This document shows, piece after piece, positions 16,072 to 26,224 of a stretch of DNA of 32,075 nt. The stretch is from contig JACRPR010000103.1 of assembly GCA_016223105.1 (NCBI GenBank), positions 17,516 through 49,590 of the forward strand, written 5' to 3'. The DNA comes from Chloroflexota bacterium (GTDB lineage Bacteria > Chloroflexota > Anaerolineae > UBA4142). Made by a program: the position numbers and the translations under genes. How positions within the stretch are numbered: position 1 is the first letter of the stretch; each line of letters opens with the position of its first letter. The notes below the pieces were generated by a model. The model saw nothing but the letters and a program-made list of their open reading frames with translations, had not been told where the DNA came from and ran no database searches.

Positions 16072-17359
16072 CGCGACCCGACTCCCGCGCGCGCGCTGGA
16101 TCATCGCTTAACAGCGCGATCGCGATCAGCGTCAGCACGAAACCGATATGATTATCATTTAGCACATGCGAAAAATAACCCATCACCGCGACAAGCAACG
16201 CGTACCCAAACCACATCTGCGCCAGCGTGTTCCGCTTGACTTGCCGCCACGCGAGCCAACCGAACAAGGGCAAGCCGATGATCCATTGGAGCATTTCCAC
16301 CGGCGAACGACTCGCGCCGGATGAAAGTAACCCGAGCTCGCGCAAAAAAATGTTGAACCCATAACCGTGAATCGGATACGGCGCAATCGCCGATGTTCCG
16401 TTTGGATAATTCCACACATCATCCACAAACGCGCCGAGGTCCCACAGTGCGAACGGTCCGACGACGAGAATCAACGTGAGCACGAGCGGCATCAACCGGC
16501 GGAAACTCACGAAATAATTTTTAGCAAGCCACGCGCCCCAGGATGTCGCCGAAGGTTGGAGTAAATAGAGCGCAAAAAATGGCGCGAGAAACCAAGCGGT
16601 AAGTTTACTCGCGCACGCCAAGCCCACCGCGATCAACGCGAGTTTTTCGCGACGCTGGCGAAGTAAGTGTGCGCCGAGCACAATCCAGAAAAGCACAAAC
16701 ACATCATTGCGACCTTCGATCAGATAGCGCGTGAAAAAAGGATTGAGCGTTACGAAAAAAAGCAAGGCGTATTTTTTATTTCGATCCGAAACGGCTTGCG
16801 CCAACAGCACCAAGACCGCCAGGAACATTGGCAGAAAAATCATGCGCCCATCGAACCAACCCAGGGACGCATTGGCAAACAGATAAAACGGCGCGGTGAA
16901 CACGAAAAAAAATGGCAGGTACGCATTGTGATACAACGCCGGATTTATCGCCGTGCCGGAAATTTCAAACAACCAATTCGCGAGCGGCGTCTGCGTATAA
17001 TCTTCGACGTAAGGATTTTTGCCCGCGAGCAAAAACCGGGTTGCCTGTTCGATCTGAATCAGCCCATCATGGACAAATTGATGCGGCGCGGACGAATGGC
17101 GCATCAGCATCGCCCCAATCATCGCGCCAACCACGAACAAACCAATGATCAGCGTCAGCATAAAAAATTTAATGCTGTTTTCAGCGCGGCGTGGCAAGAA
17201 TTGATCGGCGCACAAATAAATCAGCAGAAAAACAAAAAAAATCGAAACGACTGCCGGGGTGTCGTGGTAAACCATCCCATACCCGACAAACATCGCGCTC
17301 AAAACGCCTGCATCTATGCCAAACTTTTTGGGGTGAGATTGATTCTGGTCGCGCACCAT
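16064..17359 (-). CDS. GT-C mannosyltransferase-like membrane protein (array gene 8)
   Basis: 431 residues, about eleven helices, no sizeable soluble domain. The loop after the third helix reads VHDGLIQIEQATRFLLAGKNPYVEDYTQTPL (Asp98, Glu104), given here in pieces: HDG at 97-99 and GKNPYVEDY at 113-121. A second mark is EGRNDVFVLF with a later ACASKLTAWF, as in GT87/PIG-M-like predicted polyprenol-mannose transferases. ATG overlaps the previous TAA by one base (TAATG). The C-terminal tail is Arg/Asp-rich. Confidence 0.75.
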   Translation of the reverse strand: MVRDQNQSHPKKFGIDAGVLSAMFVGYGMVYHDTPAVVSIFFVFLLIYLCADQFLPRRAENSIKFFMLTLIIGLFVVGAMIGAMLMRHSSAPHQFVHDGLIQIEQATRFLLAGKNPYVEDYTQTPLANWLFEISGTAINPALYHNAYLPFFFVFTAPFYLFANASLGWFDGRMIFLPMFLAVLVLLAQAVSDRNKKYALLFFVTLNPFFTRYLIEGRNDVFVLFWIVLGAHLLRQRREKLALIAVGLACASKLTAWFLAPFFALYLLQPSATSWGAWLAKNYFVSFRRLMPLVLTLILVVGPFALWDLGAFVDDVWNYPNGTSAIAPYPIHGYGFNIFLRELGLLSSGASRSPVEMLQWIIGLPLFGWLAWRQVKRNTLAQMWFGYALLVAVMGYFSHVLNDNHIGFVLTLIAIALLSDDPARARESGRDA

Positions 17360-18864
17360 TATTTCTGATCCACCGATCCGGGAATTTGATACGAGAACAA
17401 ATAGATTCCCTGAAGCTCGAACGCGGCAAGCCGCGCATAGCGCGCGTTGAATTCATCTACACGCGCTTGTTGATACGTCTCGCTGTGATCCAACGCGACG
17501 ACAAGCCAGACCCGTGACACATTCGCCACGAGCGCGTCGCGTTCTTTGGGCACAAGTCCAACGGCATAACCCGATTGTGCGCGCGTCGTCGCCGCGCCGT
17601 ACGCCGGATCGCCCGCGAGAAATTGGTGCGGGATCGCCGGCGTATAGTACGTGAATGCCAGCGCGCTCCAATCGCTCGTGTGAATCACCGCCTCGCCGGG
17701 TTGCCAACGCGCCGCCAGTTCGTACGCCGCTTGGCGCATCGGCGGCTTTTGCATTGCCGGGTCGCGATAATAATTGCCGAACGCTATAATCAGCAACAGC
17801 GCGCCGATTGCCAGTACGATGCGCTCGAACCGATGCGGTCGTTGCGTCCACACCCACGCCCAGATCAGAAACAATCCGAACGTCGAAGCGATCAACACGC
17901 GCTCGATGTAAACCGGGCGAATCAGCGAAATCGCGAGCAACGCGATGGGCGGCGCGAGAAAAATCGCGAGCGCAAGGTGCAACGCCACGCGCGCGCGCGG
18001 CGCGATCGTTTCGCGCATCAGCGCGCGCGCGACCCAGTATAACCCAAAAAAGAAAAGGAGCAACACCACTACCAGCCCAATCGGCACCAGCAGAGCCGGC
18101 AACGCGGTGTTAAAGTTTAGGATGTATGGCGTACGAAGAAGATTCAAGATTGTGGAAGGCGGATTCCAAAAACCACTCAACACGCGATTCGCTTGCTGGG
18201 TCAACATCCATAGCCACGGCGCGAACAACGCGCCGATGATGCCGTGCGCGAGAAGCCAGCCGCGCCAGCGCGTTCGCCACATGCGCCAATGCCACACGCC
18301 AAACCCAGCGAGCGCGATTAAATTTAGGATCGCGAGACTGTGCGAATAAAACGCGAGCGTCTGGCACACACCGAACATCACCCAATCGCCGCGCCGATCA
18401 TTTTCCCACGCGCAATCGAAAAAATAAATTGCCGCGAGTTGGCACACCGCGAGGAGCGCGTACATCCGAGCTTCTTGCGCGTACGCGATGTGAAATGGAT
18501 TCGTCGCCAATAACAACGTCGCGACATTCGCGACGCGCACCGAATCGAACATTCGCCGCGCGAGCAAATAGAATAATGGAATCGCCGCGATGCCGCACAC
18601 CGCCGACACACTGCGCGCCGCGATTTCATTCGCGCCAAATTGCAACGCGATGTTCAAGAGCAGGTTGAACAGCGGCGGGTTCGTGTCGCCCTGCAATGTG
18701 CCGGCGATCACCTGCGCCCAATCGCCGCGCGCGACAAACACGCTGAACAATTCATCAAGCCACAAACTTGGCGCGCCGAGTTCGACGAGACGAAGCACCG
18801 CGCCGAGCAAAGTACAGCCGGCAAGCCAGAGCAATTCGCTGTGCGCGCGATGATGCGTGTCCAT
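17359..18864 (-). CDS. GT39-like glycosyltransferase (array gene 7)
   Basis: 501 residues. The first loop has Asp37-Glu38 in SLWLDELFSVFVARG and then TNPPLF at 61-66, replacing the common HPPLY; a QEARMYAL stretch near 125 is also typical of PMT_2/GT39 proteins. About ten helices and a C-terminal soluble segment of about 120 residues. ATG at 18862-18864 shares a base with the previous TAA. A frame open 142 codons further upstream only shadows the previous gene and is not used. Confidence 0.85.
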   Translation of the reverse strand: MDTHHRAHSELLWLAGCTLLGAVLRLVELGAPSLWLDELFSVFVARGDWAQVIAGTLQGDTNPPLFNLLLNIALQFGANEIAARSVSAVCGIAAIPLFYLLARRMFDSVRVANVATLLLATNPFHIAYAQEARMYALLAVCQLAAIYFFDCAWENDRRGDWVMFGVCQTLAFYSHSLAILNLIALAGFGVWHWRMWRTRWRGWLLAHGIIGALFAPWLWMLTQQANRVLSGFWNPPSTILNLLRTPYILNFNTALPALLVPIGLVVVLLLFFFGLYWVARALMRETIAPRARVALHLALAIFLAPPIALLAISLIRPVYIERVLIASTFGLFLIWAWVWTQRPHRFERIVLAIGALLLIIAFGNYYRDPAMQKPPMRQAAYELAARWQPGEAVIHTSDWSALAFTYYTPAIPHQFLAGDPAYGAATTRAQSGYAVGLVPKERDALVANVSRVWLVVALDHSETYQQARVDEFNARYARLAAFELQGIYLFSYQIPGSVDQK

Positions 18865-20231
18865 TACCCGACCCAGCCCCACAACACAAATTGCGCGCTC
18901 AGAAATAATGCCAGCATGAACGAGCCGTACACAATCGCGCGTTGCGCCCACGGCTTTTTGCCCCAGTGCGCCAACACAATGAAAATCGGAAAAAGTGTGA
19001 GCGCGTAACGCGACATCGAGTTGAGCGGTTGCGTCTCGACGACGCGCATCGTCAGCACGATGAGACTCGCCGCCGCGAACAAACTGAACTCGCGCGGCAA
19101 CGCGCGCCAACCGATCACCAAAACAATCGCGCAGAAGGTTGTGCTGATCAGATTGAGCGCATCCGCCAAATGGAATCGCCCGCTCAAAATCGTGGCGAGC
19201 GCGTAAAAATAATTTTCCCACGGCGGCGCGAGGCGCGCGTGCAAAGTGGTTTCCGCCAACGGCACAACTGATGGATCGCCGGTGAGCCAACGCATCGCGA
19301 GGTACAATCCGCTCGCGAGCAACGGCAGGGCGAGCGCGCTGGCGCGCGCGCGTTTGTGATCAAACGGACGCGCTTGCCCCAGCGCGTATGCAAGCGGCAC
19401 GAACAGCGCGACCCCTTGCAAGCGCAACAGAATCGCGCAAAAACTCCAAAACCCAGCCCACACCCACGCGCGCCGGCGCAATGCGCGCAGAGCCAGAAGC
19501 GCGACGAGTAAAAAAGGCGATTCGGTATACGCGCAGAAAAAGAAAAACGCGGTTGGAAAAATGACGAGATACGCGATGGTGCGCGCCGCGATGGTTGCGC
19601 CGAACAATTCGCGCGCCAGTTGATGCAAGATCGCCAGCGCGGCGATGAGCGTTAAATTTGAAATGAGCAACGCCGCGAGAAAAAAATTTCCTCCCAGCAT
19701 CGCGCCTAGCCCGCGCATCAACGCGGGATACAAAGGCGGAAAGTGCGCGTCGCCCTCAACAGAGCCATAGCCGCGCGTGGCAATCGCGAGATACCAATTC
19801 GTATCGAATCTCTGCCAGGGTGCGAGCAGTAAATTCGTTGCCGGCGCAACGCCATAGTACGGATAAATTTGTTCAACCGGATACGGGGATGCGGCGAGCG
19901 CGCGCCCGGCAAATTCGCCGTCAAGCGCGCGCGCTTGACGCAGAGACCACACACTACCGGTCGCGATATCTTCGACGAATCCACGCGCGCCAGCGCGAAA
20001 CGTCAACACGCGACCATCCACCACGCGCGAGTACGCATAGCGTTCGTTGGTTTGCGCGTCGAACACCGCGAGCACCGGCGCGCCAAACAGATCGAGATTT
20101 TGCGGCACGACCGGCAAGAGCAAGACGACAATCAATGACCACGCGGTCAGCGCGACGCGCATCGCGATAAATGCGCCGAGCGCAAATTTCCATGCGGGAT
20201 CAAGCGCGCGCATTTTTAGCGTCGTCGCCAT
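18864..20231 (-). CDS. PIG-V-like (GT76-like) mannosyltransferase (array gene 6)
   Basis: 455 residues. Hallmarks of bacterial PIG-V-like proteins are present: RFDTNWYLAIATRGYG at 141-156 (Asp143), HFPPLYPALMR at 163-173, YTESPFLL, and a late SRYALTLFP. About ten helices. Unlike usual members, about 95 residues (roughly 45-140) lie between the first helix and the RFDTNWY motif; this looks like an extracytoplasmic insert. ATG at 20231 overlaps the previous gene by 16 bp; ATG at 20213, two bases after the previous stop, is as plausible. Eukaryotic PIG-V adds mannose in GPI assembly, but the bacterial substrate is unknown. Confidence 0.8.
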   Translation of the reverse strand: MATTLKMRALDPAWKFALGAFIAMRVALTAWSLIVVLLLPVVPQNLDLFGAPVLAVFDAQTNERYAYSRVVDGRVLTFRAGARGFVEDIATGSVWSLRQARALDGEFAGRALAASPYPVEQIYPYYGVAPATNLLLAPWQRFDTNWYLAIATRGYGSVEGDAHFPPLYPALMRGLGAMLGGNFFLAALLISNLTLIAALAILHQLARELFGATIAARTIAYLVIFPTAFFFFCAYTESPFLLVALLALRALRRRAWVWAGFWSFCAILLRLQGVALFVPLAYALGQARPFDHKRARASALALPLLASGLYLAMRWLTGDPSVVPLAETTLHARLAPPWENYFYALATILSGRFHLADALNLISTTFCAIVLVIGWRALPREFSLFAAASLIVLTMRVVETQPLNSMSRYALTLFPIFIVLAHWGKKPWAQRAIVYGSFMLALFLSAQFVLWGWVG

Positions 20232-21694
20232 ATTGCCGCCGTTTCATCGCGATACGACTCGACCCAGCGCGACGATTCGCGCAAACGCGCGATCAGCCGC
20301 GCATCCGCGCGCACGATCACCCACTCCACCGCGTACCGATCCAAGATCGCTTCCCAATTCGATTCGCCCTGGATAGTCTGCCAGTATTCGCGCGTCAATG
20401 CTTCACCGTAAAAATCCGTAAAGCCATCAATAAAAACACGCTGGGGGGGCCACGAACGATAGAGCAAATATCCGCCCCAGGTAAATTCGTTGAACAGATT
20501 GCCGGTGAGCCGCGCGCGCGCCAAGTGATCCACCGCCGCGACCGGAAACACGCGCGGATCAAACGCATTGGCTTTGCCGCCGATCCCGAACGCAAAGCCA
20601 AGCGCGTTCAGCGCGATCAACAGCGCGCAGAACAGTGCCGCCCACATCCAACCCCAAGACTGCCGCGCGATCAGATCCGTCCGCGCGAGAAAATTGTCGA
20701 GACGCGGAATTTGGGCGATCCATTGATCCAACGCGGGACCTACAACAAGTGCGGACGCGAGCGCGTACAATGGAATATTGCGCGCCGCGTACAATGCGAG
20801 ACCCGTCCACGCGCCCAGCACGACAACTTGCGTCCACGCCAACGCGCGATGCGTGCGCCCCCCAACCACGAGCGAAAGGATCAGCCAGCCGGCAAAAAGC
20901 CAAACGTTCGGATGATGAAAATTGGGACTCTGGTGTTCAACCGTCAGATCCAATAAAAAACGCGACTGGGTGTACTCGAAAAGATGAAACGGCACTGCCC
21001 AGCCGCTCGGATGCATGCCCGCAAGCGCAAACATGCCCAGCGCGAGCGCGCCCAACTCGAACGCATGACGTTTGCGCTCCAACAACGCGCCGAGTGCATA
21101 AAACAAAACCAGCATCAAGCCGGTTACGAACATGCTGTGGAGATTTGCCCACACGATTGTCAAGGGCAGAAGCAAAAATAAAATCGCGCGTCGCCCGGCG
21201 CGGCGATCTTCTTCCAAAATAATCAAAAACAAGATAAAAAATAACCACGAAAAAATGTGTGGGCGCGTCAGTTGGTGCAAACTGCTCATCATTGAGGCAA
21301 AGCCCGCGAGTAAACCGGCAAACAGCGCGCGCACTCCCGCGCGTTCCAAGCCCCAGGTCAAGACCGCATACGTCGCCGCGAGCGCGAGCGCGGCAAGCCA
21401 CGCGACGCCATTTAGATTTGCCACGCGATACGCGAACGCGAACAGCACTTGCGCCAACCATTCGTGCGGAATAACCGGCGCATCCGGCAGGGTGTGCGAA
21501 AAAAGATCGCGCATTGGAATTGTGCCAGTTTCTAAAATTAGCGCGCCCACGGTCAAATGCCGTCCCAGGTCGCCATCGCCATTCAACATTTGCGGCATAA
21601 AAACGAGACTCGCCAAAAAAATCACCGCAAACACAATGACAGGAATCGAAGGCAACCACCAATGCCGGGGCGCGGGTTGAATAGAATTTTGCAT
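20216..21694 (-). CDS. GT-C-like membrane protein with GDGDLGRHL loop (array gene 5)
   Basis: 492 residues, about eleven helices. The first loop reads NGDGDLGRHLTVG (Asp40, Asp42, His46) and then IPMRDLFSHT and PHEWLAQVLF, a pattern found in a widespread bacterial family of GT-C-like proteins with no assigned reaction. The C-terminal soluble part includes FNEFTWGGYLLY and RVFIDGFTDFYG, also typical of that family. It starts 6 bp after the previous stop. Confidence 0.75.
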   Translation of the reverse strand: MQNSIQPAPRHWWLPSIPVIVFAVIFLASLVFMPQMLNGDGDLGRHLTVGALILETGTIPMRDLFSHTLPDAPVIPHEWLAQVLFAFAYRVANLNGVAWLAALALAATYAVLTWGLERAGVRALFAGLLAGFASMMSSLHQLTRPHIFSWLFFILFLIILEEDRRAGRRAILFLLLPLTIVWANLHSMFVTGLMLVLFYALGALLERKRHAFELGALALGMFALAGMHPSGWAVPFHLFEYTQSRFLLDLTVEHQSPNFHHPNVWLFAGWLILSLVVGGRTHRALAWTQVVVLGAWTGLALYAARNIPLYALASALVVGPALDQWIAQIPRLDNFLARTDLIARQSWGWMWAALFCALLIALNALGFAFGIGGKANAFDPRVFPVAAVDHLARARLTGNLFNEFTWGGYLLYRSWPPQRVFIDGFTDFYGEALTREYWQTIQGESNWEAILDRYAVEWVIVRADARLIARLRESSRWVESYRDETAAIWRRR

Positions 21695-21700
21695 TATGAT

Positions 21701-22888
21701 TTATCCCAGGTCGCGCCAATTCGCGACGCCGTACATGAGCAAGGTCAACGTTGCCACTGTCGTCGTCGCGAGCGGGGCTTCTTGAATGCCGAACAAGGTA
21801 GATAAAAAAACAAACCAGGGCGCGATGATGAGCGCGCTCGCGAGCAACCACGCGCTTTTCTGCAAACCGCGTTGCATTAACGCCCCGAGCCAATGTACCC
21901 AGGGAATCAACAAGATCGTTTGATCGGTCGTCGCCGTGCGCGCCATCGTCATCGTCGTGACCAGCATTGCCAATTCGAGCGTGGGCATAAACCCCCACAA
22001 ATCGCGGCGAAATGTTTTGGCGATCCGATAGATCAACGCGCCAAACAACAAAAGTGTTCCGCCGATAAAAATTGGCATCGCGAGCACCGATGGCAAAAAT
22101 GTTTCCGCTAATACTTGCATCGGTGGACCGATTTGAATGTAACCAGCATACGCGTTCACCGCGCGAATAAAATCGCTGAACCAGGTGGGCAAGAGAAGGG
22201 TAGCAGTAACGATCAGTACCGCCGTCGCGCTGACAAAACCGCGCAGGACGCGCCAACGTCGTTGAGCAATCACCCACACAAAAATCGCGGCGAGGACGAT
22301 GCCGGCAATATGCGGCTTGACCAAACTAATGGCGAGAACCCAGCCCGCCCGTTCATCGTTTTGGCGCGCGAGCCAAAGCAACCCAAACGCAAAGCTGGCA
22401 AACACGAGTAATGCGAATTGACCCAGGAATAATCCGCGCAAGACCGGATAAAACGCCAATACGAACAAAACGAGCGCGAGTAGTTTGAACGGCGTCAACC
22501 GCCACGCGAACAAGCGCGCCTGTGCGATGCTCGCGCCGATGACCGCGAGAATTAGCAACGCGATCCAAAATGATTCTGCCCACGCGTACGGCAGAGTGAT
22601 GAAAGGCAATACGAAAAACGCGGCATAGAGTGGATATGCAAACGCGACCTGGTCTTCGTCAGGACGCGCGCGTCGTCCGTACATTCCGATCTGGATTTCT
22701 TGCGTAACCCCCAGGGAGTACGGATTCTCTCCGCGCAAAAATAAAGCGCGCGCGCCCATCCAGCGCGAGTAGAAATCATTTGCGCCGGGCACCTGCGACG
22801 CGACACCGACGTAAAACGCGTACGTCAACGCGAGATAGAGCAAACCAAACGCGCCCAAGATCACACCCAATCGAATTAGTCGAGTCAT
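21701..22888 (-). CDS. GT87/DUF2029-family glycosyltransferase (array gene 4)
   Basis: 395 residues, about ten helices, no soluble domain. GANDFYSRWMGARALFLRG (Asp38) and ENPYS form the catalytic-loop signature; GQFALLVFASFAFGLL and a later VKPH fit the GT87 pattern of mycobacterial polyprenol-phosphate-mannose transferases. It is clearly paralogous to the gene at 26225-27400. The start is 9 bp after the previous stop. Mannose is the known donor sugar of characterised relatives; here that is inference. Confidence 0.85.
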   Translation of the reverse strand: MTRLIRLGVILGAFGLLYLALTYAFYVGVASQVPGANDFYSRWMGARALFLRGENPYSLGVTQEIQIGMYGRRARPDEDQVAFAYPLYAAFFVLPFITLPYAWAESFWIALLILAVIGASIAQARLFAWRLTPFKLLALVLFVLAFYPVLRGLFLGQFALLVFASFAFGLLWLARQNDERAGWVLAISLVKPHIAGIVLAAIFVWVIAQRRWRVLRGFVSATAVLIVTATLLLPTWFSDFIRAVNAYAGYIQIGPPMQVLAETFLPSVLAMPIFIGGTLLLFGALIYRIAKTFRRDLWGFMPTLELAMLVTTMTMARTATTDQTILLIPWVHWLGALMQRGLQKSAWLLASALIIAPWFVFLSTLFGIQEAPLATTTVATLTLLMYGVANWRDLG

Positions 22889-22897
22889 TGTTTTGGT

Positions 22898-24958
22898 CTA
22901 GGGTTCCCGCAGGCGATAGATCGCATACGCCTCGCGGTCGGCATTGGGAATGACGAGTTTACCGGTTTCACCAATACGAAATTCCACGCCCAAGCCGCCG
23001 TAAATTTGGCGCGCGTGTTGCGTCGTCAATTCATGCAACACTTGGACATCCTCTCGCGTCAAGCCGGTGTAACCGCCCTCCAACATAAAACTCAAGCCCC
23101 AGCGATTCACCAGCACGTACTCGTATCCCTGCGCGCGTAACGCGCGCGCAATCCGCGCGGCATCGCGATACTGATAACGCAAGTGTGGAAACAGATCAAG
23201 CACTTCGTCCGGTTGTGTAACTACCTGATCGGGAACATAGTACGCGCGCGGCTCCCACAAAAAGTACACGCGCGGCGTGGGCAGGGTTCCGAGAAATTGC
23301 ATCGCGTCCCAGTAACCCGCTGGTGTGAGGCGTTGCGCGAGATACGCTTGGCGCGATTCAAAACCAAGTAGATGTGGCAAAGGATTTAATTGGATCACTC
23401 CGAGCAACTGCCCCAGCAACGTCAACACCAAAACGAATAACACGATCCAGCGCGTCACGCGCGCGAGTGAAAATTGCGGCACATCCAACGCGCTCAGCCG
23501 TTCGAGCGTGAGCGCGGCAATTAAACAAAATGCGGGAAACGCCGGAAATAATAATCGAGTCTGCTTCAAGCCGTCTGAATAGTACAGACCCAGCAACCAA
23601 AACGCGAACAAGATGCCGACAAACACGAATATGTGCTGGAGCGCGCGTTGAGTGATCGCGCGCGTTTCTTTGCGCCACACGATCAACAACAGCGGAAGCA
23701 CCGCCAGCAAGAGCGGCGTGATCGTTGCTTCGTACATCGCCTTGCCTTCTTGACCCAGGATCGTCGCTTCCCAGGGCGCGAGCGCCAAACGCCACGGCTC
23801 GCCGCTAAAGCCGCTCGCAGACCCGGCATAGAGCTGATTGCGAAACGCATCCCAGTAACGTCCGCCGAAGAGGAATGGATAAATCGGGTTGCCCATAAAG
23901 ATCCAATTGCGCGCATACCAGGGGAATGCGAATAGGATTGTCATTCCAACCAGCGCGACGAGATGCGACCACGCCCAATTTTTTTGACGTACCAAATAAA
24001 CAATGCCCATCGCGACCGGCACAATCGCGGCAGTGTATTTGGTGCCCAATGCCAAGCCGGCAAACGCGCCGGCGATCAGATACCAACCAATGCCGCGTTG
24101 TTCTGTCGCGACGAGGATTGCGGACAACGCGCTCAGCGTAAAAAATGCAAGCGCCGCGTCGGTATAGGGCCATGTCGAAACCAGGACAAACGATGGCACG
24201 CTCAACAGCAGAGCGATTGCGATCCAACCCACACGCGCAGAAAAAAAGCGCAGACACAAACTCGCCAACGCACCGCACGTCAACAACGTGAATCCGAAAT
24301 GAATTAACGCGCTCGCGCCATCATCCTTCAACACCATCGCCGCAAGGTACAACATTGCCATGAATGCTGGATAACTCAGCGAGAGCACGTCCGGCGGAAC
24401 ACCAATCCGTCCATGGGCGAACGCAAATTTGCCGCCGAACAAATGATACAACTGTGCATCCCACGCGAGCGTGGGTGGCAAGGTCGTGACAAACGCGAGC
24501 AACACGGTCGCCGCGCTAAACATCGCGAGCGCGCGTTCGAAACGCGATGCAATCGGAAATCGCACTGCGCCCAGCGCGCGCCAAATCGCGCGTACATCGT
24601 GCCGCAACAGAAATAACGCGAGCAAGAGCGCGCTCCAAAATAATACGCGCTGTAACAGTCCAAGCAATCCGAGCGCGAACACCGCGAACGAAATCAACCC
24701 TAGTCCAAGCCCGGTGCGTAAAACCAGGGCTTGAAGCGGTGACGCGAATTCGAGCGTGCGCGTAACCCGTTGCCCGATCGTCGCGGCGAGGAGGTAAAGC
24801 AAACCGGCGATCACCAAGTTCGCCAAATGGTTGAGCATCGCTAGCGCGTTCTCACCCGTGAATGGTTTGTGCGCGATGTAATAATTGATCACCACGACGA
24901 ACAACCACCCAACTGCGACGAGGATGACAAATCCTTTGGAGATTGATTCGCGTTTCAT
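22898..24958 (-). CDS. GT-C-like membrane protein with WDAQLYH loop (array gene 3)
   Basis: 686 residues, the longest of the array, with about twelve to fourteen helices. An extended N-terminal set of four helices precedes the catalytic-type loop at 161-173 (PPTLAWDAQLYHL, with Asp167 and His172), followed by LSYPAFMAMLY. A C-terminal soluble domain of about 150 residues follows. The pattern fits GT39-like predicted transferases. ATG overlaps the previous stop by 4 bp (ATGA). Confidence 0.75.
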   Translation of the reverse strand: MKRESISKGFVILVAVGWLFVVVINYYIAHKPFTGENALAMLNHLANLVIAGLLYLLAATIGQRVTRTLEFASPLQALVLRTGLGLGLISFAVFALGLLGLLQRVLFWSALLLALFLLRHDVRAIWRALGAVRFPIASRFERALAMFSAATVLLAFVTTLPPTLAWDAQLYHLFGGKFAFAHGRIGVPPDVLSLSYPAFMAMLYLAAMVLKDDGASALIHFGFTLLTCGALASLCLRFFSARVGWIAIALLLSVPSFVLVSTWPYTDAALAFFTLSALSAILVATEQRGIGWYLIAGAFAGLALGTKYTAAIVPVAMGIVYLVRQKNWAWSHLVALVGMTILFAFPWYARNWIFMGNPIYPFLFGGRYWDAFRNQLYAGSASGFSGEPWRLALAPWEATILGQEGKAMYEATITPLLLAVLPLLLIVWRKETRAITQRALQHIFVFVGILFAFWLLGLYYSDGLKQTRLLFPAFPAFCLIAALTLERLSALDVPQFSLARVTRWIVLFVLVLTLLGQLLGVIQLNPLPHLLGFESRQAYLAQRLTPAGYWDAMQFLGTLPTPRVYFLWEPRAYYVPDQVVTQPDEVLDLFPHLRYQYRDAARIARALRAQGYEYVLVNRWGLSFMLEGGYTGLTREDVQVLHELTTQHARQIYGGLGVEFRIGETGKLVIPNADREAYAIYRLREP

Positions 24959-26199
24959 TCGTCCGCTCGAATCAGTGTTTTATGTGCGCGCCGGGTCAGT
25001 TCCGCATAAAGATCAAGCGCGACAAAAATAAACACGCCAGTTCGACCAATGACACCGAGCATGTACACTCCCGGATTGTTGTGACTTAACGTGATCAAAG
25101 AATCCAGCAAGCCCACAAAAGTTAGCACGAGCGATAATAACAACCCGCGCCAATTTGGATAACAGAGCAGGAAAAGCGGAATAACGAGCGTCGCCCATTG
25201 GGGACTCCAGCCCTTGCTCCAGAGGAGAAATAACATCAACCCAATGCCGGTGAACACTAACATTTGGCGCGGATTAGCGCGATCAATCGGACGCGTGAAC
25301 ACAATCAAAAAGAGCGCACCGAAAAAAAGAAGCGTGAGCCAACCCGGCACGGCGGACGGATTATATATCGGGACTGCCGCCATTGCCGGATCAAAATGTC
25401 GCGGCATCAACCCGACATTGCCATAGGAAAAATTTCCATCAATCACAGCCCAAATCGTTTCCCAGGATGAAACGGACACGAGGACTTGGAAGGAAGCCAG
25501 CGTAAAAACCGGCGATTGAATGAAGAACGCGCCAAAGATCAGGATCACGATCGCGCCAAGTATCGCGGTAAATAGAAACAGTTGTTGCCGCGTTGCGATG
25601 AATCGGAACGCCGTTCCGGCAAGAAACGCGGGCGTGAATTTGGTCGCAATCGCAATGGCAAGCGCAAATGCCGCCGCGCCATTTCGTCCGGCGAGCAACC
25701 AGTAGAACGATTGCCAGGTCAGCGCGACGAGAATCGGATCGGGACCGTGCCACCAATAGTACGCCGGCAAGAGTAAGAGCGCATAGATCCAACTTGCGCG
25801 GACTGCCAACCGCGTCCCATAAAGCCGGTGCGCGATCCGGTACAAATTGACGAGCGTCAAAATATCAAACGGTAGCAGAACAAAGGTGAGCACGCGATTG
25901 AAATACTCGAAACTCGGCGCACCCAATTCCAGTTGCGTGAATTTATAAACTGCGATTGCCAGATACGGAAAAATCGGCGGATATTCAAACCAGAAATGAA
26001 CGAACGGGTACAAGCCCTGATCAGAATAGCGTGCCATATCATAGTAATACTCGTGTCCAAGAAAACCGCCGGTAAAAATACTTTCGGGGCTAAACCACAC
26101 CAGCATCAACAAGCGAAACGCGCTAAACAGTGTGAGCACCATCAAAAAATCGGAATGAACTGAGAATTTGCCGCGCAATGGCTTCCCCCTTTCGCGCAC
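24955..26199 (-). CDS. GT-C mannosyltransferase-like membrane protein (array gene 2)
   Basis: 414 residues, about ten helices. The first loop reads GHEYYYDMARYSDQGLYPFV (Glu50, Asp54) and WFEYPPIFPY, and late in the protein SKGWSPQWATLVIPLFLL, a combination seen in PIG-M/GT87-like transferases. The start is GTG at 26197-26199, 25 bp after the previous stop; the first residues are basic. No soluble domain. Confidence 0.75.
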   Translation of the reverse strand: MRERGKPLRGKFSVHSDFLMVLTLFSAFRLLMLVWFSPESIFTGGFLGHEYYYDMARYSDQGLYPFVHFWFEYPPIFPYLAIAVYKFTQLELGAPSFEYFNRVLTFVLLPFDILTLVNLYRIAHRLYGTRLAVRASWIYALLLLPAYYWWHGPDPILVALTWQSFYWLLAGRNGAAAFALAIAIATKFTPAFLAGTAFRFIATRQQLFLFTAILGAIVILIFGAFFIQSPVFTLASFQVLVSVSSWETIWAVIDGNFSYGNVGLMPRHFDPAMAAVPIYNPSAVPGWLTLLFFGALFLIVFTRPIDRANPRQMLVFTGIGLMLFLLWSKGWSPQWATLVIPLFLLCYPNWRGLLLSLVLTFVGLLDSLITLSHNNPGVYMLGVIGRTGVFIFVALDLYAELTRRAHKTLIRADE

Positions 26200-26224
26200 G
26201 AATCCAAATGTCTTTTAATTCAAA

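Noticed and set aside
18865..19290. 142-codon N-terminal extension of the gene at 17359-18864
   Set aside because: It reads through array gene 6 in another frame; the DE-loop protein starts naturally at ATG 18862-18864.
20937..22277. Long open frame of 446 codons on the minus strand
   Set aside because: It overlaps two well-supported glycosyltransferase genes, has an Arg/Asp-rich composition without family features, and is a frame shadow of CGCG-rich coding DNA.
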